This document shows positions 17,052 through 25,619 of a stretch of DNA of 64,000 nucleotides, piece by piece (the stretch's first letter is position 1; every line of letters starts with the position of its first letter). The translations under genes were made by a program, and so were the position numbers. The DNA comes from Nocardia sp. NBC_01327. Its GTDB lineage: Bacteria; Actinomycetota; Actinomycetes; Mycobacteriales; Mycobacteriaceae. Under the pieces are notes generated by a model. It ran no database searches, was not told the DNA's origin, and saw only the letters and a program-made list of their open reading frames with translations. The stretch lies in the NCBI RefSeq assembly GCF_035958815.1, contig NZ_CP108383.1, positions 5,084,001 to 5,148,000 of the forward strand, read 5' to 3'.

Positions 17052-17654
17052 ATGGTCGACTCGCACGACACCGCCGCGCCGCCGCGCCGCCCTCGATCCG
17101 ATGCCCGGCGCAGTATCGACGCCATCCTCAATGCGGCCCGGGTGGTGCTCGGTGAGCGAATCGACGCGAGCATGGAGGACGTCGCCGCGGCGGCCGGTGT
17201 CACGCGCCAGACCGTCTACGCGCACTTCTCTTCACGCGACGCGCTGGTTGCCGCCTTGGTCGCGGCCGCAGCCGCCGAATACGACGCCCTGCTCGACGAC
17301 GCGGGCCTCGACACCGCCCCGCCCGCCGAAGCGCTGGCCCAATTCCTTAGCGCCGGTTGGCGTTTCCTCGGTCGCTACCCCATGCTGCTGAACGCCACAG
17401 CGGCCGCGATCCCGCGGCCGGAAAGCGACCCCCACGACTTCGGGCCCCCACGGCTCGAACGGCTCATCGAGCGCGGCCAGCGCGCAGGGGATTTCGACCC
17501 GTCGCTCCCCGCGGCGTGGCTCGCCGCTGTCATCTTCGGACTCCAGCACACCGCCGTGGCGCAGGTCGCGGCCGAGCGCCTCACCACCGACGAGGCGGAG
17601 GCATTGTGCCTGGAAACTGCATTGCGCCTCTGCGGCGGAACCGCGCGGCACTGA
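17052..17654 (+). CDS. TetR-family repressor
   Basis: A 200-residue TetR regulator. The helix-turn-helix is SIDAILNAARVVLGERI followed by EDVAAAAGVTRQTVYAHFSS; the rest is the helical ligand domain. It starts at ATG 17052, 30 bases after a perfect palindrome that overlaps both divergent promoters, so autorepression and control of the monooxygenase at 15693-16946 are very likely. The effector is unknown. Confidence 0.9.
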   Translation: MVDSHDTAAPPRRPRSDARRSIDAILNAARVVLGERIDASMEDVAAAAGVTRQTVYAHFSSRDALVAALVAAAAAEYDALLDDAGLDTAPPAEALAQFLSAGWRFLGRYPMLLNATAAAIPRPESDPHDFGPPRLERLIERGQRAGDFDPSLPAAWLAAVIFGLQHTAVAQVAAERLTTDEAEALCLETALRLCGGTARH

Positions 17655-17692
17655 ATTCCGAGTTGGTCGCCTACCGGGCGTGACGAATTCAG
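17651..17692. terminator. Weak inverted repeat between convergent genes
   Basis: CTGAATTC (17651-17658) pairs with GAATTCAG (17685-17692) across 26 bases, straddling the stop codons of tetR (+) and arsR (-). It could serve as a bidirectional terminator, but the stem is short. Confidence 0.35.
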
Positions 17693-18048
17693 CTGCAGCA
17701 GTTGGGATCCAGCACCAGGCAGAGCGCTGAGAGCGACTCTCTCCGGGCCCGGTGATAGATATTCATGCCCTGGCGCTCGGACTCGATCAGGCCGGCCTTC
17801 TTCAGCTGCCCGAGATGGTGGCTGACCGTCGACTCGGCCAGTCGCACCGCCACCGCGAGGTCCCCGGTGTTCTCCTCGCCCGCCGGACTGGTCAACAGCA
17901 GCGACATGAGCTTGACCCGCACCGGATCGGCAATTGCCTTGAGGCGCAACGCCACTGCCAGTGCGGCATCGTCGTCGATCGGCCCGGCGGCCACGGGTGA
18001 GCAGCAGACCGGGGCGGACATATCGATGATCGGCAGCGCCTTGGGCAT
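17689..18048 (-). CDS. arsR: ArsR-family arsenic-responsive repressor
   Basis: A 119-residue ArsR/SmtB winged-helix repressor. The DNA-reading region is LAVAVRLAESTVSHHLGQLK, followed by KAGLIESERQGMNIYHRARR. Candidate metalloid ligands are the vicinal Cys pair near the N terminus (PVCCSP) and C-terminal Cys residues (SALCLVLDPNCCS); this terminal-cysteine arrangement matches the Corynebacterium/Mycobacterium type rather than the classical helix-4 CxC site. ATG 18048 has AAGGTGG upstream. It is divergent from cadI/arsI with two palindromes between. As(III) binding should release it from DNA. Confidence 0.9.
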   Translation of the reverse strand: MPKALPIIDMSAPVCCSPVAAGPIDDDAALAVALRLKAIADPVRVKLMSLLLTSPAGEENTGDLAVAVRLAESTVSHHLGQLKKAGLIESERQGMNIYHRARRESLSALCLVLDPNCCS

Positions 18049-18072
18049 GAAACCCACCTTACCGACTGTCTT

Positions 18073-18127
18073 GACATATGTCGAAGAGGTGCCTGACACT
18101 GAATCCGCCAGTGATTCGACATATGTC
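18073..18127. promoter_or_regulatory. Paired ArsR operator boxes
   Basis: Two copies of the 10-bp palindrome GACATATGTC, at 18073-18082 and 18118-18127. They sit in inverted orientation within the longer arms GACATATGTCGAA (18073-18085) and TTCGACATATGTC (18115-18127). They flank the divergent arsR and cadI promoters, and the first overlaps a TTGACA hexamer. Confidence 0.8.
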
Positions 18128-18145
18128 TCACAAGTGGAGGTTCTG

Positions 18146-18667
18146 ATGTCTCGTGTTCAGCTCGCCCTCAATGTCGACGATCTCGACCGTGCGGTCGCGT
18201 TCTATTCGACCCTGTTCAACACCGCACCCGCCAAGCGCAAGCCTGGATACGCCAATTTCGCCATCGCGGAACCGCCGTTGAAGCTGGTGCTGCTGGAGAA
18301 TGCCGGCGAAGGCGGCACCATCAACCACCTGGGCGTCGAGGTCGATGCCGCCGAACAGGTGCACTCGGAAATCGCCCGGCTCTCGGCCGCAGGGGTGTTC
18401 GCCGAGGAGCAGATGGCGACAACGTGTTGTTTCGCGACCCAGGACAAGGTGTGGGTGACTGCTCCGGACGCCGAACGCTGGGAGGTCTACACCGTGCTGA
18501 CCGACAGTGAAACCTTTGGCGTGACACCGGAAATCGCGCTGGCGGCCGCCGCCGGCGAGCAAAGCCCGTGCTGCGGAACCGCCGACGAGGCCGCCGCCGT
18601 GAGTGCCTGCTGCGGCAGCACGGCAAAGGCTGATGAGATCGCGTCCGGCTCCCGCTGTTGCGCCTGA
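18146..18667 (+). CDS. cadI: CadI/ArsI-family VOC dioxygenase with Cys-rich tail
   Basis: A 173-residue vicinal-oxygen-chelate protein matching the CadI/ArsI family. Residues lined up with the Fe(II) triad of ArsI C-As lyases are Q5 (RVQLALNV), H61 (INHLGVEV) and E113 (RWEVYTVL). The vicinal pair C94-C95 in TTCCFATQDKVW matches the trivalent organoarsenical-binding pair. The C-terminal 35 residues add three further CC pairs (PCCG, ACCG, RCCA) absent from the core. It should either cleave methyl- or aryl-As(III) to As(III) or bind metalloid. TGGAGG precedes ATG 18146. First gene of the arsenic operon, behind two ArsR boxes. Confidence 0.85.
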   Translation: MSRVQLALNVDDLDRAVAFYSTLFNTAPAKRKPGYANFAIAEPPLKLVLLENAGEGGTINHLGVEVDAAEQVHSEIARLSAAGVFAEEQMATTCCFATQDKVWVTAPDAERWEVYTVLTDSETFGVTPEIALAAAAGEQSPCCGTADEAAAVSACCGSTAKADEIASGSRCCA

Positions 18668-18675
18668 ATATCTCG

Positions 18676-19413
18676 ATGACCATAGCTAAACGACGGCTGC
18701 TGGCCGAGTTCCTGGGTACCGCGCTGCTGGTATGCGTCGTCGTAGGCTCCGGTATTGCGGCACAGCAGCTTTCGCCCGCCGACCCCGGATTGCAATTGCT
18801 GGAGAACTCGACCGCGACCGTGCTGGGGCTGGCCGTGCTGATTCTGGTATTCGGCCCGGTGTCCGGTGCTCATTTCAATCCGGTTGTGTCCGTGGCGGAC
18901 TGGTGTGCGGGCCGCCGCCACGGCACCGGCTTGACCGGCCCGGAGCTGGCGGCGTACATGCTCGCGCAGATTACCGGCGGCAGCCTCGGCGCTGTGCTGG
19001 CGAATGTCATGTTCGATCAGTCCGCGATCCAGATCTCCACCCACCATCGTGTCACCTCGGGACACCTGATCGGCGAGATCGTCGCGACCGCAGGCTTGAT
19101 CGCGGTGATCTTCGCACTGGCGCGCAGCGGTCGCGGTGGGCTCTCCGCGGCGGCTGTCGGCGCGTACATCGGTGCGGCGTACTGGTTCACCAGCTCCACA
19201 TCCTTCGCCAACCCCGCAGTGACCGTCGCCCGCATGTTCTCGAACACGTTCGCCGGTATCGCACCGGCATCGGTCCCACCGTTCGTCCTCGCCCAATTCC
19301 TCGGTGCCGGAATCGGATTCGCACTCGTCGGCATCCTCTATCCGACCGATCCCGCACCAGCCGACGACGTCGTCGTCGTTCCCCACCCACCGAAAGGAGC
19401 GGACCTCCCATGA
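18676..19413 (+). CDS. MIP-family aquaporin, putative arsenite channel (AqpS-like)
   Basis: A 245-residue major intrinsic protein with six helices and two half-helix NPA loops: HFNPVV at 67-72 and FANPAVT in the second half. Its place between cadI/arsI and arsC suggests passive As(III) efflux, as described for AqpS of Sinorhizobium meliloti, where an aquaglyceroporin replaces ArsB. No ArsB or Acr3 gene is present here. The first motif is NPV rather than NPA. The gene starts nine bases after the cadI stop without a clear ribosome site, so coupling is likely, and its stop overlaps the arsC start. Confidence 0.85.
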   Translation: MTIAKRRLLAEFLGTALLVCVVVGSGIAAQQLSPADPGLQLLENSTATVLGLAVLILVFGPVSGAHFNPVVSVADWCAGRRHGTGLTGPELAAYMLAQITGGSLGAVLANVMFDQSAIQISTHHRVTSGHLIGEIVATAGLIAVIFALARSGRGGLSAAAVGAYIGAAYWFTSSTSFANPAVTVARMFSNTFAGIAPASVPPFVLAQFLGAGIGFALVGILYPTDPAPADDVVVVPHPPKGADLP

Positions 19414-19841
19414 CCGACAACCCGAGCGTACTTTTCGTCTGCGTACACAACGCCGGACGTTCGCAAATGGCCCAGGGCTTCCTGAACCACCTAGCCGGTG
19501 ACGCGATCGAGGTCCGCTCAGCAGGCACCGCCCCCGCCGAATCCCTGAATCCGACCGCCATCGAAGCAATGGCCGAACTAGGCATCGACATCACCGCCCA
19601 ACAACCCAAGCTCCTGACCCCCGACACCCTCCAAACCACCACGGTCGTCATCACCATGGGCTGCGGAGACGCCTGCCCCTACTACCCAGCCATCGACTAC
19701 CGCGACTGGCAACTCGCCGACCCCGCCGGCCAAACCCTCGCCGCAGTCAGGCTAATCCGCAACGAAATCCACACCCACGTAACCACTCTCATAACCGAAC
19801 TCCTCCCCGAGCTCACCCCGGGACAGCATCCCATCAACTGA
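19410..19841 (+). CDS. arsC: Arsenate reductase, low-molecular-weight phosphatase fold
   Basis: A 143-residue ArsC of the LMW-PTP fold. The P-loop is CVHNAGR (C11-R17), and a second region ITMGCGDACP supplies C85 and C89. The GCGDACP pattern with CVHNAGRSQMAQGF occurs both in thioredoxin-linked and in actinobacterial mycothiol-dependent arsenate reductases; given the host, mycothiol/mycoredoxin coupling is plausible. It reduces As(V) to As(III), which would leave through the neighbouring aquaporin. ATGA overlap with the channel gene gives translational coupling; GAAAGGAG lies upstream. Confidence 0.9.
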   Translation: MTDNPSVLFVCVHNAGRSQMAQGFLNHLAGDAIEVRSAGTAPAESLNPTAIEAMAELGIDITAQQPKLLTPDTLQTTTVVITMGCGDACPYYPAIDYRDWQLADPAGQTLAAVRLIRNEIHTHVTTLITELLPELTPGQHPIN

Positions 19842-19858
19842 ACCGCCGCCACGAAACC

Positions 19859-19930
19859 GGCCTGAACGGTCAAACTTCCCCGCAGACGGTATTTTTCACC
19901 GTCCCCATGAGTTTTGTGACCGCTCAGGCC
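19859..19930. terminator. Nested inverted repeat after the arsenic operon
   Basis: Outer arms GGCCTGAACGGTCAAACT (19859-19876) and the near-complement at 19910-19930 enclose an inner hairpin, GACGGT (19885-19890) with ACCGTC (19898-19903) around a TATTTTTC-type loop. It follows arsC by 17 bases, so a terminator is likely. The symmetric nested form could also be a small repeat element. Confidence 0.5.
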
Positions 19931-20055
19931 TGTCCGCCCCGATCAGTCGCCCGACGAGGCGCCTGTCGGCCGCCGCTGGCCGGCTATCTCGACCGGCGGA
20001 CAACAGTCGCCAGTACCGAGGTGCCAGGTTCGTGGTGAGGTGAGCTCATAGAGTG

Positions 20056-20451
20056 ATGCGGGTGAAGATGCCTGAGGACCTTATCAAGCTGCTGGAGCAG
20101 CCCGCGTTGTGTTATCTGGCCACCAGCATGCCGGACGGGTCGCCGCAGTTGACCCAGACGTGGGTGGATACCGATGGGGAGCATGTGTTGATCAATAGTG
20201 TGCTCACGCATGTGAAGACGAGGAATATTCAGCGGGATCCGCGGGTGGCGCTGACGGTGACCGATCCTGAGCAGCAGCGGCGGTATTTCCAGGTGCGGGG
20301 GCGCGTGCTGGAGGTGCGGACCGAGGGTGCGGTGGAACATATCGAGGCGCTCGCTCAGCGCTACCTCGGCGGGCCGTACCCGTGGTTCGGTGGACGGGAT
20401 CAGGTGCGGGTGGTGTTCGTCATCGAGCCGGAGCGGATCAGCGGGATCTGA
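20056..20451 (+). CDS. PPOX-class F420-dependent oxidoreductase
   Basis: A 131-residue split beta-barrel protein of the FDOR-B type. The typical pattern is LCYLATSMPDGSPQLTQTWV, then VKTRNIQRDPRVALTV, and GRDQVRVVFVIEPERI near the C terminus. It uses F420H2 (or possibly FMN) for reduction of an unknown substrate. ATG 20056 is taken; an in-frame ATG at 20068 fits the usual family N terminus equally well. It stands alone, followed by a SnoaL-like gene on the same strand 66 bases away. Confidence 0.85.
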   Translation: MRVKMPEDLIKLLEQPALCYLATSMPDGSPQLTQTWVDTDGEHVLINSVLTHVKTRNIQRDPRVALTVTDPEQQRRYFQVRGRVLEVRTEGAVEHIEALAQRYLGGPYPWFGGRDQVRVVFVIEPERISGI

Positions 20452-20517
20452 ACCGGCGATATCGCGACGTCCGAATCTCGCCAGCCTGGTGCATCGGGCA
20501 TCGCGAGGATCGGGAGC

Positions 20518-20931
20518 ATGACAGTCGATGTGATGACCACTCTGCGAGCCTTCTACGCGGCCGAGGCGGCGTACCTCACCGAGGGGGCCGGGTTCGAGCA
20601 GATGGCCGCGCACTTGGCCTCGGACGTTGTCATGTACCAGGCTTCCAGCCTGCCCTACGGCGGCGAATGGCGTGGGCATGAGGGCTTTCGCGCATTCATC
20701 GCCGCGATGGGTGAGAACTGGGACGGCTTGTGGTTCGACGAGCAGCAGTTCGTCAGTGACAACGATCGGGTCGTGGTGTTAAGCCGAGGCCGCCTGCGTG
20801 CTCGGCGCACCGGGCGAACACTGAAAACGTCACTGCTGCAATGGATCAGCTTCGAAGATGGTCTGATCACCGAGTTTCGGCCGTACTACCACGACACGTC
20901 CGCAGTGCTGGCCGCACTATCCACTCCCTGA
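20518..20931 (+). CDS. SnoaL/NTF2-like protein
   Basis: A 137-residue NTF2-fold protein. The N-terminal helix (TTLRAFYAAEAAYL) and the sheet region (GHEGFRAFIAAMGENWDG; LLQWISFEDGLITEFRPYYHDT) are characteristic of SnoaL-like or ketosteroid isomerase-like proteins. No catalytic Asp/His set is certain. GGGAG lies just before the ATG. Function unknown; possibly cooperates with the preceding F420 protein. Confidence 0.75.
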   Translation: MTVDVMTTLRAFYAAEAAYLTEGAGFEQMAAHLASDVVMYQASSLPYGGEWRGHEGFRAFIAAMGENWDGLWFDEQQFVSDNDRVVVLSRGRLRARRTGRTLKTSLLQWISFEDGLITEFRPYYHDTSAVLAALSTP

Positions 20932-20952
20932 TCCGCGCCGCGACTGGACGAA

Positions 20953-20998
20953 CGACGACGGGCGTCAGCTGAACTGAATCAGCTGACGCCCGTCGTCG
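20953..20998. terminator. Perfect 20-bp bidirectional terminator hairpin
   Basis: CGACGACGGGCGTCAGCTGA (20953-20972) and its exact reverse complement (20979-20998) form a 20-bp stem with a six-base loop. It sits between the convergent ends of the SnoaL gene and the GT39 gene and has no T-tract. Confidence 0.8.
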
Positions 20999-21006
20999 AG
21001 AGCGAA

Positions 21007-23118
21007 CTAGTGTGCCGGCGCGGTCAGATCGAAGACCGCGAGCCCACCGACATGCTGTTCGGTGTAGTGGGCCATGACCCAGTCGAGAATTTCCTTGTTC
21101 CCGGCCGGCCGCCAGATGCCGGCGTTCTTGTCCACCGGGGGAGCGGGCTTGGGATCCTTGCCGTCCGCAGGAGCCTGATCGGTGCGCCAGGAGTCGGGCA
21201 GGTGCACCTCGGGCACGATGTAGTACCCGATCTGGTGGTTGCGGACGTCGTCCTGGAACTGCGGGAGCGTCGGGACCGGATCCTCGGAGGTGAACCCGCC
21301 GATGGCCATGACCGAAGTGTGCGTGGCCAATTCGAGGCCGGCAGCCGGGCCGGAACGGTCGATGGCGGCCGACCACTTGGTGGTGGTGGCGCGCAGCAGG
21401 TCCGCCAGCTTGGGATCGACGTCACCGCCGCCCATCATCATGCTCATCTGACCGCGGAAGGCATTGAGCGCGCCCATATCCCGGGGCGGGGCCGGGGGAC
21501 CGACGGACGGTCCACCGCCGGTATGCGATTCGGGCAGCGTGGCCGCGGTGTAGGCGATGGAACCGGCCAGGCCCGCGAGCAATCCCGCGACCAGCAGTAC
21601 CGATGTCGCCCGGGTATCGATGCGGGCGAGGCGCGCCGCCACCGGAACAGCCGCCAGCAGCAGTCCGATCGCGGTCAGCACGGTGACCGCCAGAATCGTC
21701 CAGCGCAGCCACGACTGCCAGTCGGCATTGCGCTGCAACACCACGAACGCCCAGACCCCCATGCTGAGAATCATTGCGGCGCTGCCGATTCGACCGAACT
21801 TATCGGCCCGCCGCTGCCAGAGCTCATGCACGCCGAGCGCGAACACACCGGCGATGGCGGGGGCGATGGCCAGCGTGTAATACGCGTGCATGCCACCCTT
21901 CATCTCGGAGAACGCGATTCCGTCGATGATCATCCAGAGCCCGAAAACCAGTGCCGCGCCGCGAACGATATCGGTGCGCGGCGCCCGGCCGCGGGCAATG
22001 AGCACCAGCACGAACGCGAGCAGCGCCGCGGGCAGCAGCCAGGAGATCTCGAAACCGATCTCGCCGGTGAACATCCGGTCATGTCCCTGACCGAAGCCGC
22101 CGAATCCCTGTCGCACGCTGTGCGGGATCTCGTAGCCCTCGGGCATCTGGAACGGATTCTTGCCGCCCATATGGTTCTGCCCCAGGTAGCGGGCGAAACC
22201 GTTGTAGCCCAGCACCAGATCCATGAAGGTGTTGTCCTTCGACCCGGCCAGATACGGCCGCGACGATTCCGGCCACGCAATGGTCAGCAGCACATACCAA
22301 CCCGAGGACACGATCAGCGCGGCCGCGGCCCCCAGCAGGTGCACCACACGATTGCGCAGCGTGGTGGGCGCGACGACCAGATAGGCGAGACCCAGCGCGG
22401 GCAGCACCATCAGACCCTCGAGCATCTTCGCCAGGAAGGCGAACCCGAGCGCGACCCCGGCCAGCGCCAGCCAGCGCCAACTCGCGTGCGGCAGAGCCCG
22501 AATGGTGCAGTAGGCGCCGGCGGTCATGAGCAGCACCATGACGGCGTCGGGATTGTTGAACCGGAACATCAGGGCCACAACGGGTGTCACGGCCAGCACC
22601 AGACCGGCGAGCAAACCGGCGGTGCGGCTCAGCGTGACCCGGGTGATCGCGCCGTACATCAGCGCGACCGCGGCCACCGCCATGAGCGCCTGCGGCACCA
22701 GCATGCTCGCGCTGCTGAATCCGAAGATCTGCCCCGACAGCGCCATGACCCATTGCGAAACCGGGGGCTTGTCGACGGTGATGAAATTGCCCGGATCCAA
22801 GGATCCGAACAGCAGCGCCTTCCAATCCTTCGATCCCGACCAGGCGGCGGCAGCGTAGAAGCTGTTGCCCATCTTGTTGACGCTGATATTCCACAGGTAC
22901 GCGATGGCCGTGCCCAGGATCAGGACGATCAGCGCGACCCGTTCCCAGCGCCGGGCGGGCGGCAATGCGGCCGGCGCGGCAGCGACCGGGGTTGTCGATT
23001 CGGGTGGAGCGGACTCGGCGGCCTCAGCAGTGGTGACGGTCACCGCGGGAGTCTCGCGTGCGAGACAGTGAGGAGTCTGGCCCGGAGCTGGGAGAATCCT
23101 GTGAATTCCACTCAGCAA
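21007..23118 (-). CDS. GT39-family membrane glycosyltransferase (ArnT/PMT-like)
   Basis: A 703-residue polytopic protein. The first extracytoplasmic loop contains NFITVDKPPVSQWVMALSG; the acidic residue before KPP is the conserved catalytic site of ArnT/PMT-type enzymes using polyprenyl-phosphate sugars. About a dozen helices lie between residues 40 and 530. The C-terminal 170 residues form a Pro/Gly-rich extracytoplasmic region (MSMMMGGGDVDPKLADLL; YYIVPEVHLPDSW), as in YkcB-like members. It likely adds a mannose or arabinose to a surface polymer or protein. A GTG at 23043 is an alternative start. It is divergent from an antigen-85-like gene, with an antigen-side mannanase beyond. Confidence 0.88.
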   Translation of the reverse strand: MLSGIHRILPAPGQTPHCLARETPAVTVTTAEAAESAPPESTTPVAAAPAALPPARRWERVALIVLILGTAIAYLWNISVNKMGNSFYAAAAWSGSKDWKALLFGSLDPGNFITVDKPPVSQWVMALSGQIFGFSSASMLVPQALMAVAAVALMYGAITRVTLSRTAGLLAGLVLAVTPVVALMFRFNNPDAVMVLLMTAGAYCTIRALPHASWRWLALAGVALGFAFLAKMLEGLMVLPALGLAYLVVAPTTLRNRVVHLLGAAAALIVSSGWYVLLTIAWPESSRPYLAGSKDNTFMDLVLGYNGFARYLGQNHMGGKNPFQMPEGYEIPHSVRQGFGGFGQGHDRMFTGEIGFEISWLLPAALLAFVLVLIARGRAPRTDIVRGAALVFGLWMIIDGIAFSEMKGGMHAYYTLAIAPAIAGVFALGVHELWQRRADKFGRIGSAAMILSMGVWAFVVLQRNADWQSWLRWTILAVTVLTAIGLLLAAVPVAARLARIDTRATSVLLVAGLLAGLAGSIAYTAATLPESHTGGGPSVGPPAPPRDMGALNAFRGQMSMMMGGGDVDPKLADLLRATTTKWSAAIDRSGPAAGLELATHTSVMAIGGFTSEDPVPTLPQFQDDVRNHQIGYYIVPEVHLPDSWRTDQAPADGKDPKPAPPVDKNAGIWRPAGNKEILDWVMAHYTEQHVGGLAVFDLTAPAH

Positions 23119-23199
23119 CCGCGTTGCCCGAGTGTGGAACGCTTTCCGTTCACCGCGCGTTGGACGGGCGGTTCCTGCAGGGCAACGTTAGGTGATCGG

Positions 23200-24198
23200 A
23201 TGAATGTGCACCGTCGAAGCAGTCTCTGGCGATGGGCGGCAGCAATGTCGTTATCCGTGGTGATGTCGGGCATGCTGACCGGGCATGCGTCGGCGGACCC
23301 CGCTCCGCAGGCTGCGAACGATGGGTCACATATCGACCATGTGGCGCCGATCGACGCGCGACATTCGACCGTGTACGTCTACTCGGCGGCCATGAACCGG
23401 GTGATCGCCATGCGTGTGATGCATGCCGCAGATACGAGCACCCCGCAGCCGACGCTGTATCTGCTCAATGGCGCGGAAGACGGCATTGCCGACAACGGTG
23501 TCGAGACCTCGTGGGAAACCAAGACTGATGTCGACGCTTTCCTGTCCGACCAGAACGTCAATGTGGTGACCATCCTCGACGGCCGCTACACCTATTACAC
23601 CGACTGGGTCGCCGATGACCCCCGGCTGGGCCGCAATCGCTGGACGACCTTCCTCACCCAGGAATTGCCCCCGCTGCTCGACACGGAACTCAACGCCTCC
23701 GGGCGCAATGCCATCGCAGGCGTCTCCATGTCGGCCGGTGCGGCGCTGTCGCTGGCCGAGGACGCCCCCGGCCTGTACAGCAGTGTCGGTTCCTTCAGTG
23801 GCTGTGCCGAGACCAGCACCGATCCGGGACGCCGGTATGCGCAGGCGGTCGTCCTGTCCGGCGGCGGCAATCCCTGGAATATGTGGGGCGTCGACGGCTC
23901 CCCGGGCTGGGTCGAGAACGATCCCTCCACGCCCGCGAATCTCGAGAAGCTGCGCGGTGTGAATCTGTACATCACCGCCGGAGACGCGGGATCGGCCTCG
24001 GACGGACGCACGAACGCCGCCGGCGGCATGCTCGAATCGGTCGTCAGCACCTGCACGCACGAACTGCAAACACGCACCGAACAATTGGGCATCCCCGCGA
24101 CCTACAGCTACACCCCGGGCGGTCAGCACGCCTGGCCGTACTGGCAGGACGCACTTCACGAGGCGTGGCCGAGTTTCGCACAGTCACTGCGGAGCTGA
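23200..24198 (+). CDS. Antigen 85-like mycolyltransferase/esterase, secreted
   Basis: A 332-residue secreted alpha/beta-hydrolase of the antigen 85/esterase family. A signal peptide (SLWRWAAAMSLSVVMSG) ends at ASA, residue 32. The nucleophile elbow is AIAGVSMSAGAAL with S176, and the C-terminal histidine is H310 in GGQHAWPYWQDAL, closely matching the antigen 85 GGTHSWEYW region. It should transfer mycolic acids between trehalose or arabinogalactan acceptors or hydrolyse such esters. AGGTGA five bases upstream fixes ATG 23200; the frame is open about 2 kb upstream, but that part is antisense to the GT39 gene. It supports a mycolate-bearing host. Confidence 0.88.
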   Translation: MNVHRRSSLWRWAAAMSLSVVMSGMLTGHASADPAPQAANDGSHIDHVAPIDARHSTVYVYSAAMNRVIAMRVMHAADTSTPQPTLYLLNGAEDGIADNGVETSWETKTDVDAFLSDQNVNVVTILDGRYTYYTDWVADDPRLGRNRWTTFLTQELPPLLDTELNASGRNAIAGVSMSAGAALSLAEDAPGLYSSVGSFSGCAETSTDPGRRYAQAVVLSGGGNPWNMWGVDGSPGWVENDPSTPANLEKLRGVNLYITAGDAGSASDGRTNAAGGMLESVVSTCTHELQTRTEQLGIPATYSYTPGGQHAWPYWQDALHEAWPSFAQSLRS

Positions 24199-24228
24199 CA
24201 CAGGGTTCCCGGTCTCAGGCGCTATAAC

Positions 24229-25608
24229 GTGGCAGTCGTGATCGGACGCAACGGGGTTCGGTGGGGTGCGGCTCTCGGAGTCGCCGGGCTGGCGGTCGCG
24301 ACCTATCTGGTGGTGCGGCAGGAGTCCGCACCCGATGTGCGCATGCAGCCACTGCCGAACACTCCCGGCGATATCCAGGCGGTGAATCCGCAGGTTCGGG
24401 TGTGGACGCGCACGATCACGCTGATCCGCGCGGACGGCGCCGCCGCCGCGAGCATCGAGAACGGGCAGCCCGGAGACTCGGCGTGGCTCGATCGCAGCGA
24501 TAAGAAGTTTCGCCCGCGAGACGAAATATTCGGCGCCGCAAGCATTCCTGCATCCACTGCCACGCAGCGTGGCCCGTTCTACCGATACGCCGGCGGCCTG
24601 CTGCGGGCCTGCGGGAAGGCCGCGGATCGCCCGGAGATCCGGTGCACGCGGTGGACCGCTCCCGCCGATCCGCCGCCCGATCAGCGCATGCGAGCGGTCG
24701 AGCGATTGCTGGACCGCTACGACCATGGGACCGGACTGTGGGAGCACGACGCGAGCACCTGGCAGAGCGCCAAAGCCCTGACCACGGTGATCGACTATAT
24801 GGGTCGCACCGGCGACCGGCAGTACCTCGGCTATCTCGACGAGACATTCCGGCACGGCGATATCGCGCGCACGGGCGTCCCCGTCCAGACCGGATACAAC
24901 GACGACGAGTTGTGGTGGGCGCTGGCCTGGATCCGCGCCTTCGATCTCACCCAGGAGCCGCGTTACCTCGATGCCGCCCGAAAGATCGTGGACCGGCTCG
25001 GTGACCAGCGAGCATCGTTCTGTGACGGCGGACTTGCTTGGGCGCGTACGGGAATCGACCCTGACCTGCATCCGTGGACCCAGGTCTGGGACTGGTTCAC
25101 CACCGGGGCGGGCCGCGCCCTGCTCGACCCGTCCGGAGTGGTCAACGATCACCTCGATCAATACGGCAGCACCTGCGTGCTCGTTGACGAAAACCGGCGG
25201 TGGACCTACGACCAAGGCATGCTGATCAGCGGATTGGTGGCGCTCTACCGGGCCTCGGGAAACAGCGCTCTGCTCACCTCCGCAGACCGGATCGCCGGGG
25301 CCGCGACCCACGACGGTTCCGTGTTCATCCAGAACGGAATCCTGAACGAGCCCAGCGCCACAACCTGTCCCGGCCCCGAGTGCCATGACGCCGAAACATA
25401 TAAAGGCGTCCTGGTCCGCGGCTACCGGGAACTGGTGGACACCGGCCGCTCCGAGGTCGCCACCAGGGAATTCCTCACCCGCCAGACGTATTCACTGCGC
25501 GACACGGCCGATGAGTACGGCTTCCGCTGGCAGGGACTGCCGCGAGACGACGACCATCCGAATTTCGCTACTCAGACAGCGGCATTGGACGCGCTCAACG
25601 CCATATGA
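24229..25608 (+). CDS. GH76-family alpha-1,6-mannanase-like glycoside hydrolase
   Basis: A 459-residue protein with an N-terminal membrane anchor or signal (WGAALGVAGLAVATYLVV, residues 12-29) and a GH76 catalytic domain. The catalytic aspartate pair appears in TGYNDDELWWALAWIRAFD; other family landmarks are LWEHDASTWQSAKAL and CVLVDENRRWTYDQGMLIS. It would cleave alpha-1,6-mannan such as the lipoarabinomannan or lipomannan core. GTG 24229 is the first in-frame start; GTG 24238 is an alternative. It follows the mycolyltransferase by 30 bases, so the two may be co-transcribed envelope-remodelling genes. Confidence 0.85.
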   Translation: MAVVIGRNGVRWGAALGVAGLAVATYLVVRQESAPDVRMQPLPNTPGDIQAVNPQVRVWTRTITLIRADGAAAASIENGQPGDSAWLDRSDKKFRPRDEIFGAASIPASTATQRGPFYRYAGGLLRACGKAADRPEIRCTRWTAPADPPPDQRMRAVERLLDRYDHGTGLWEHDASTWQSAKALTTVIDYMGRTGDRQYLGYLDETFRHGDIARTGVPVQTGYNDDELWWALAWIRAFDLTQEPRYLDAARKIVDRLGDQRASFCDGGLAWARTGIDPDLHPWTQVWDWFTTGAGRALLDPSGVVNDHLDQYGSTCVLVDENRRWTYDQGMLISGLVALYRASGNSALLTSADRIAGAATHDGSVFIQNGILNEPSATTCPGPECHDAETYKGVLVRGYRELVDTGRSEVATREFLTRQTYSLRDTADEYGFRWQGLPRDDDHPNFATQTAALDALNAI

Positions 25609-25619
25609 CCAGCCTCGAG

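Noticed and set aside
21010..24198. Plus-strand frame of 1062 codons
   Set aside because: Only the last third (from 23200) has homology and a ribosome site; the rest is antisense to the GT39 gene and kept open by GC bias.
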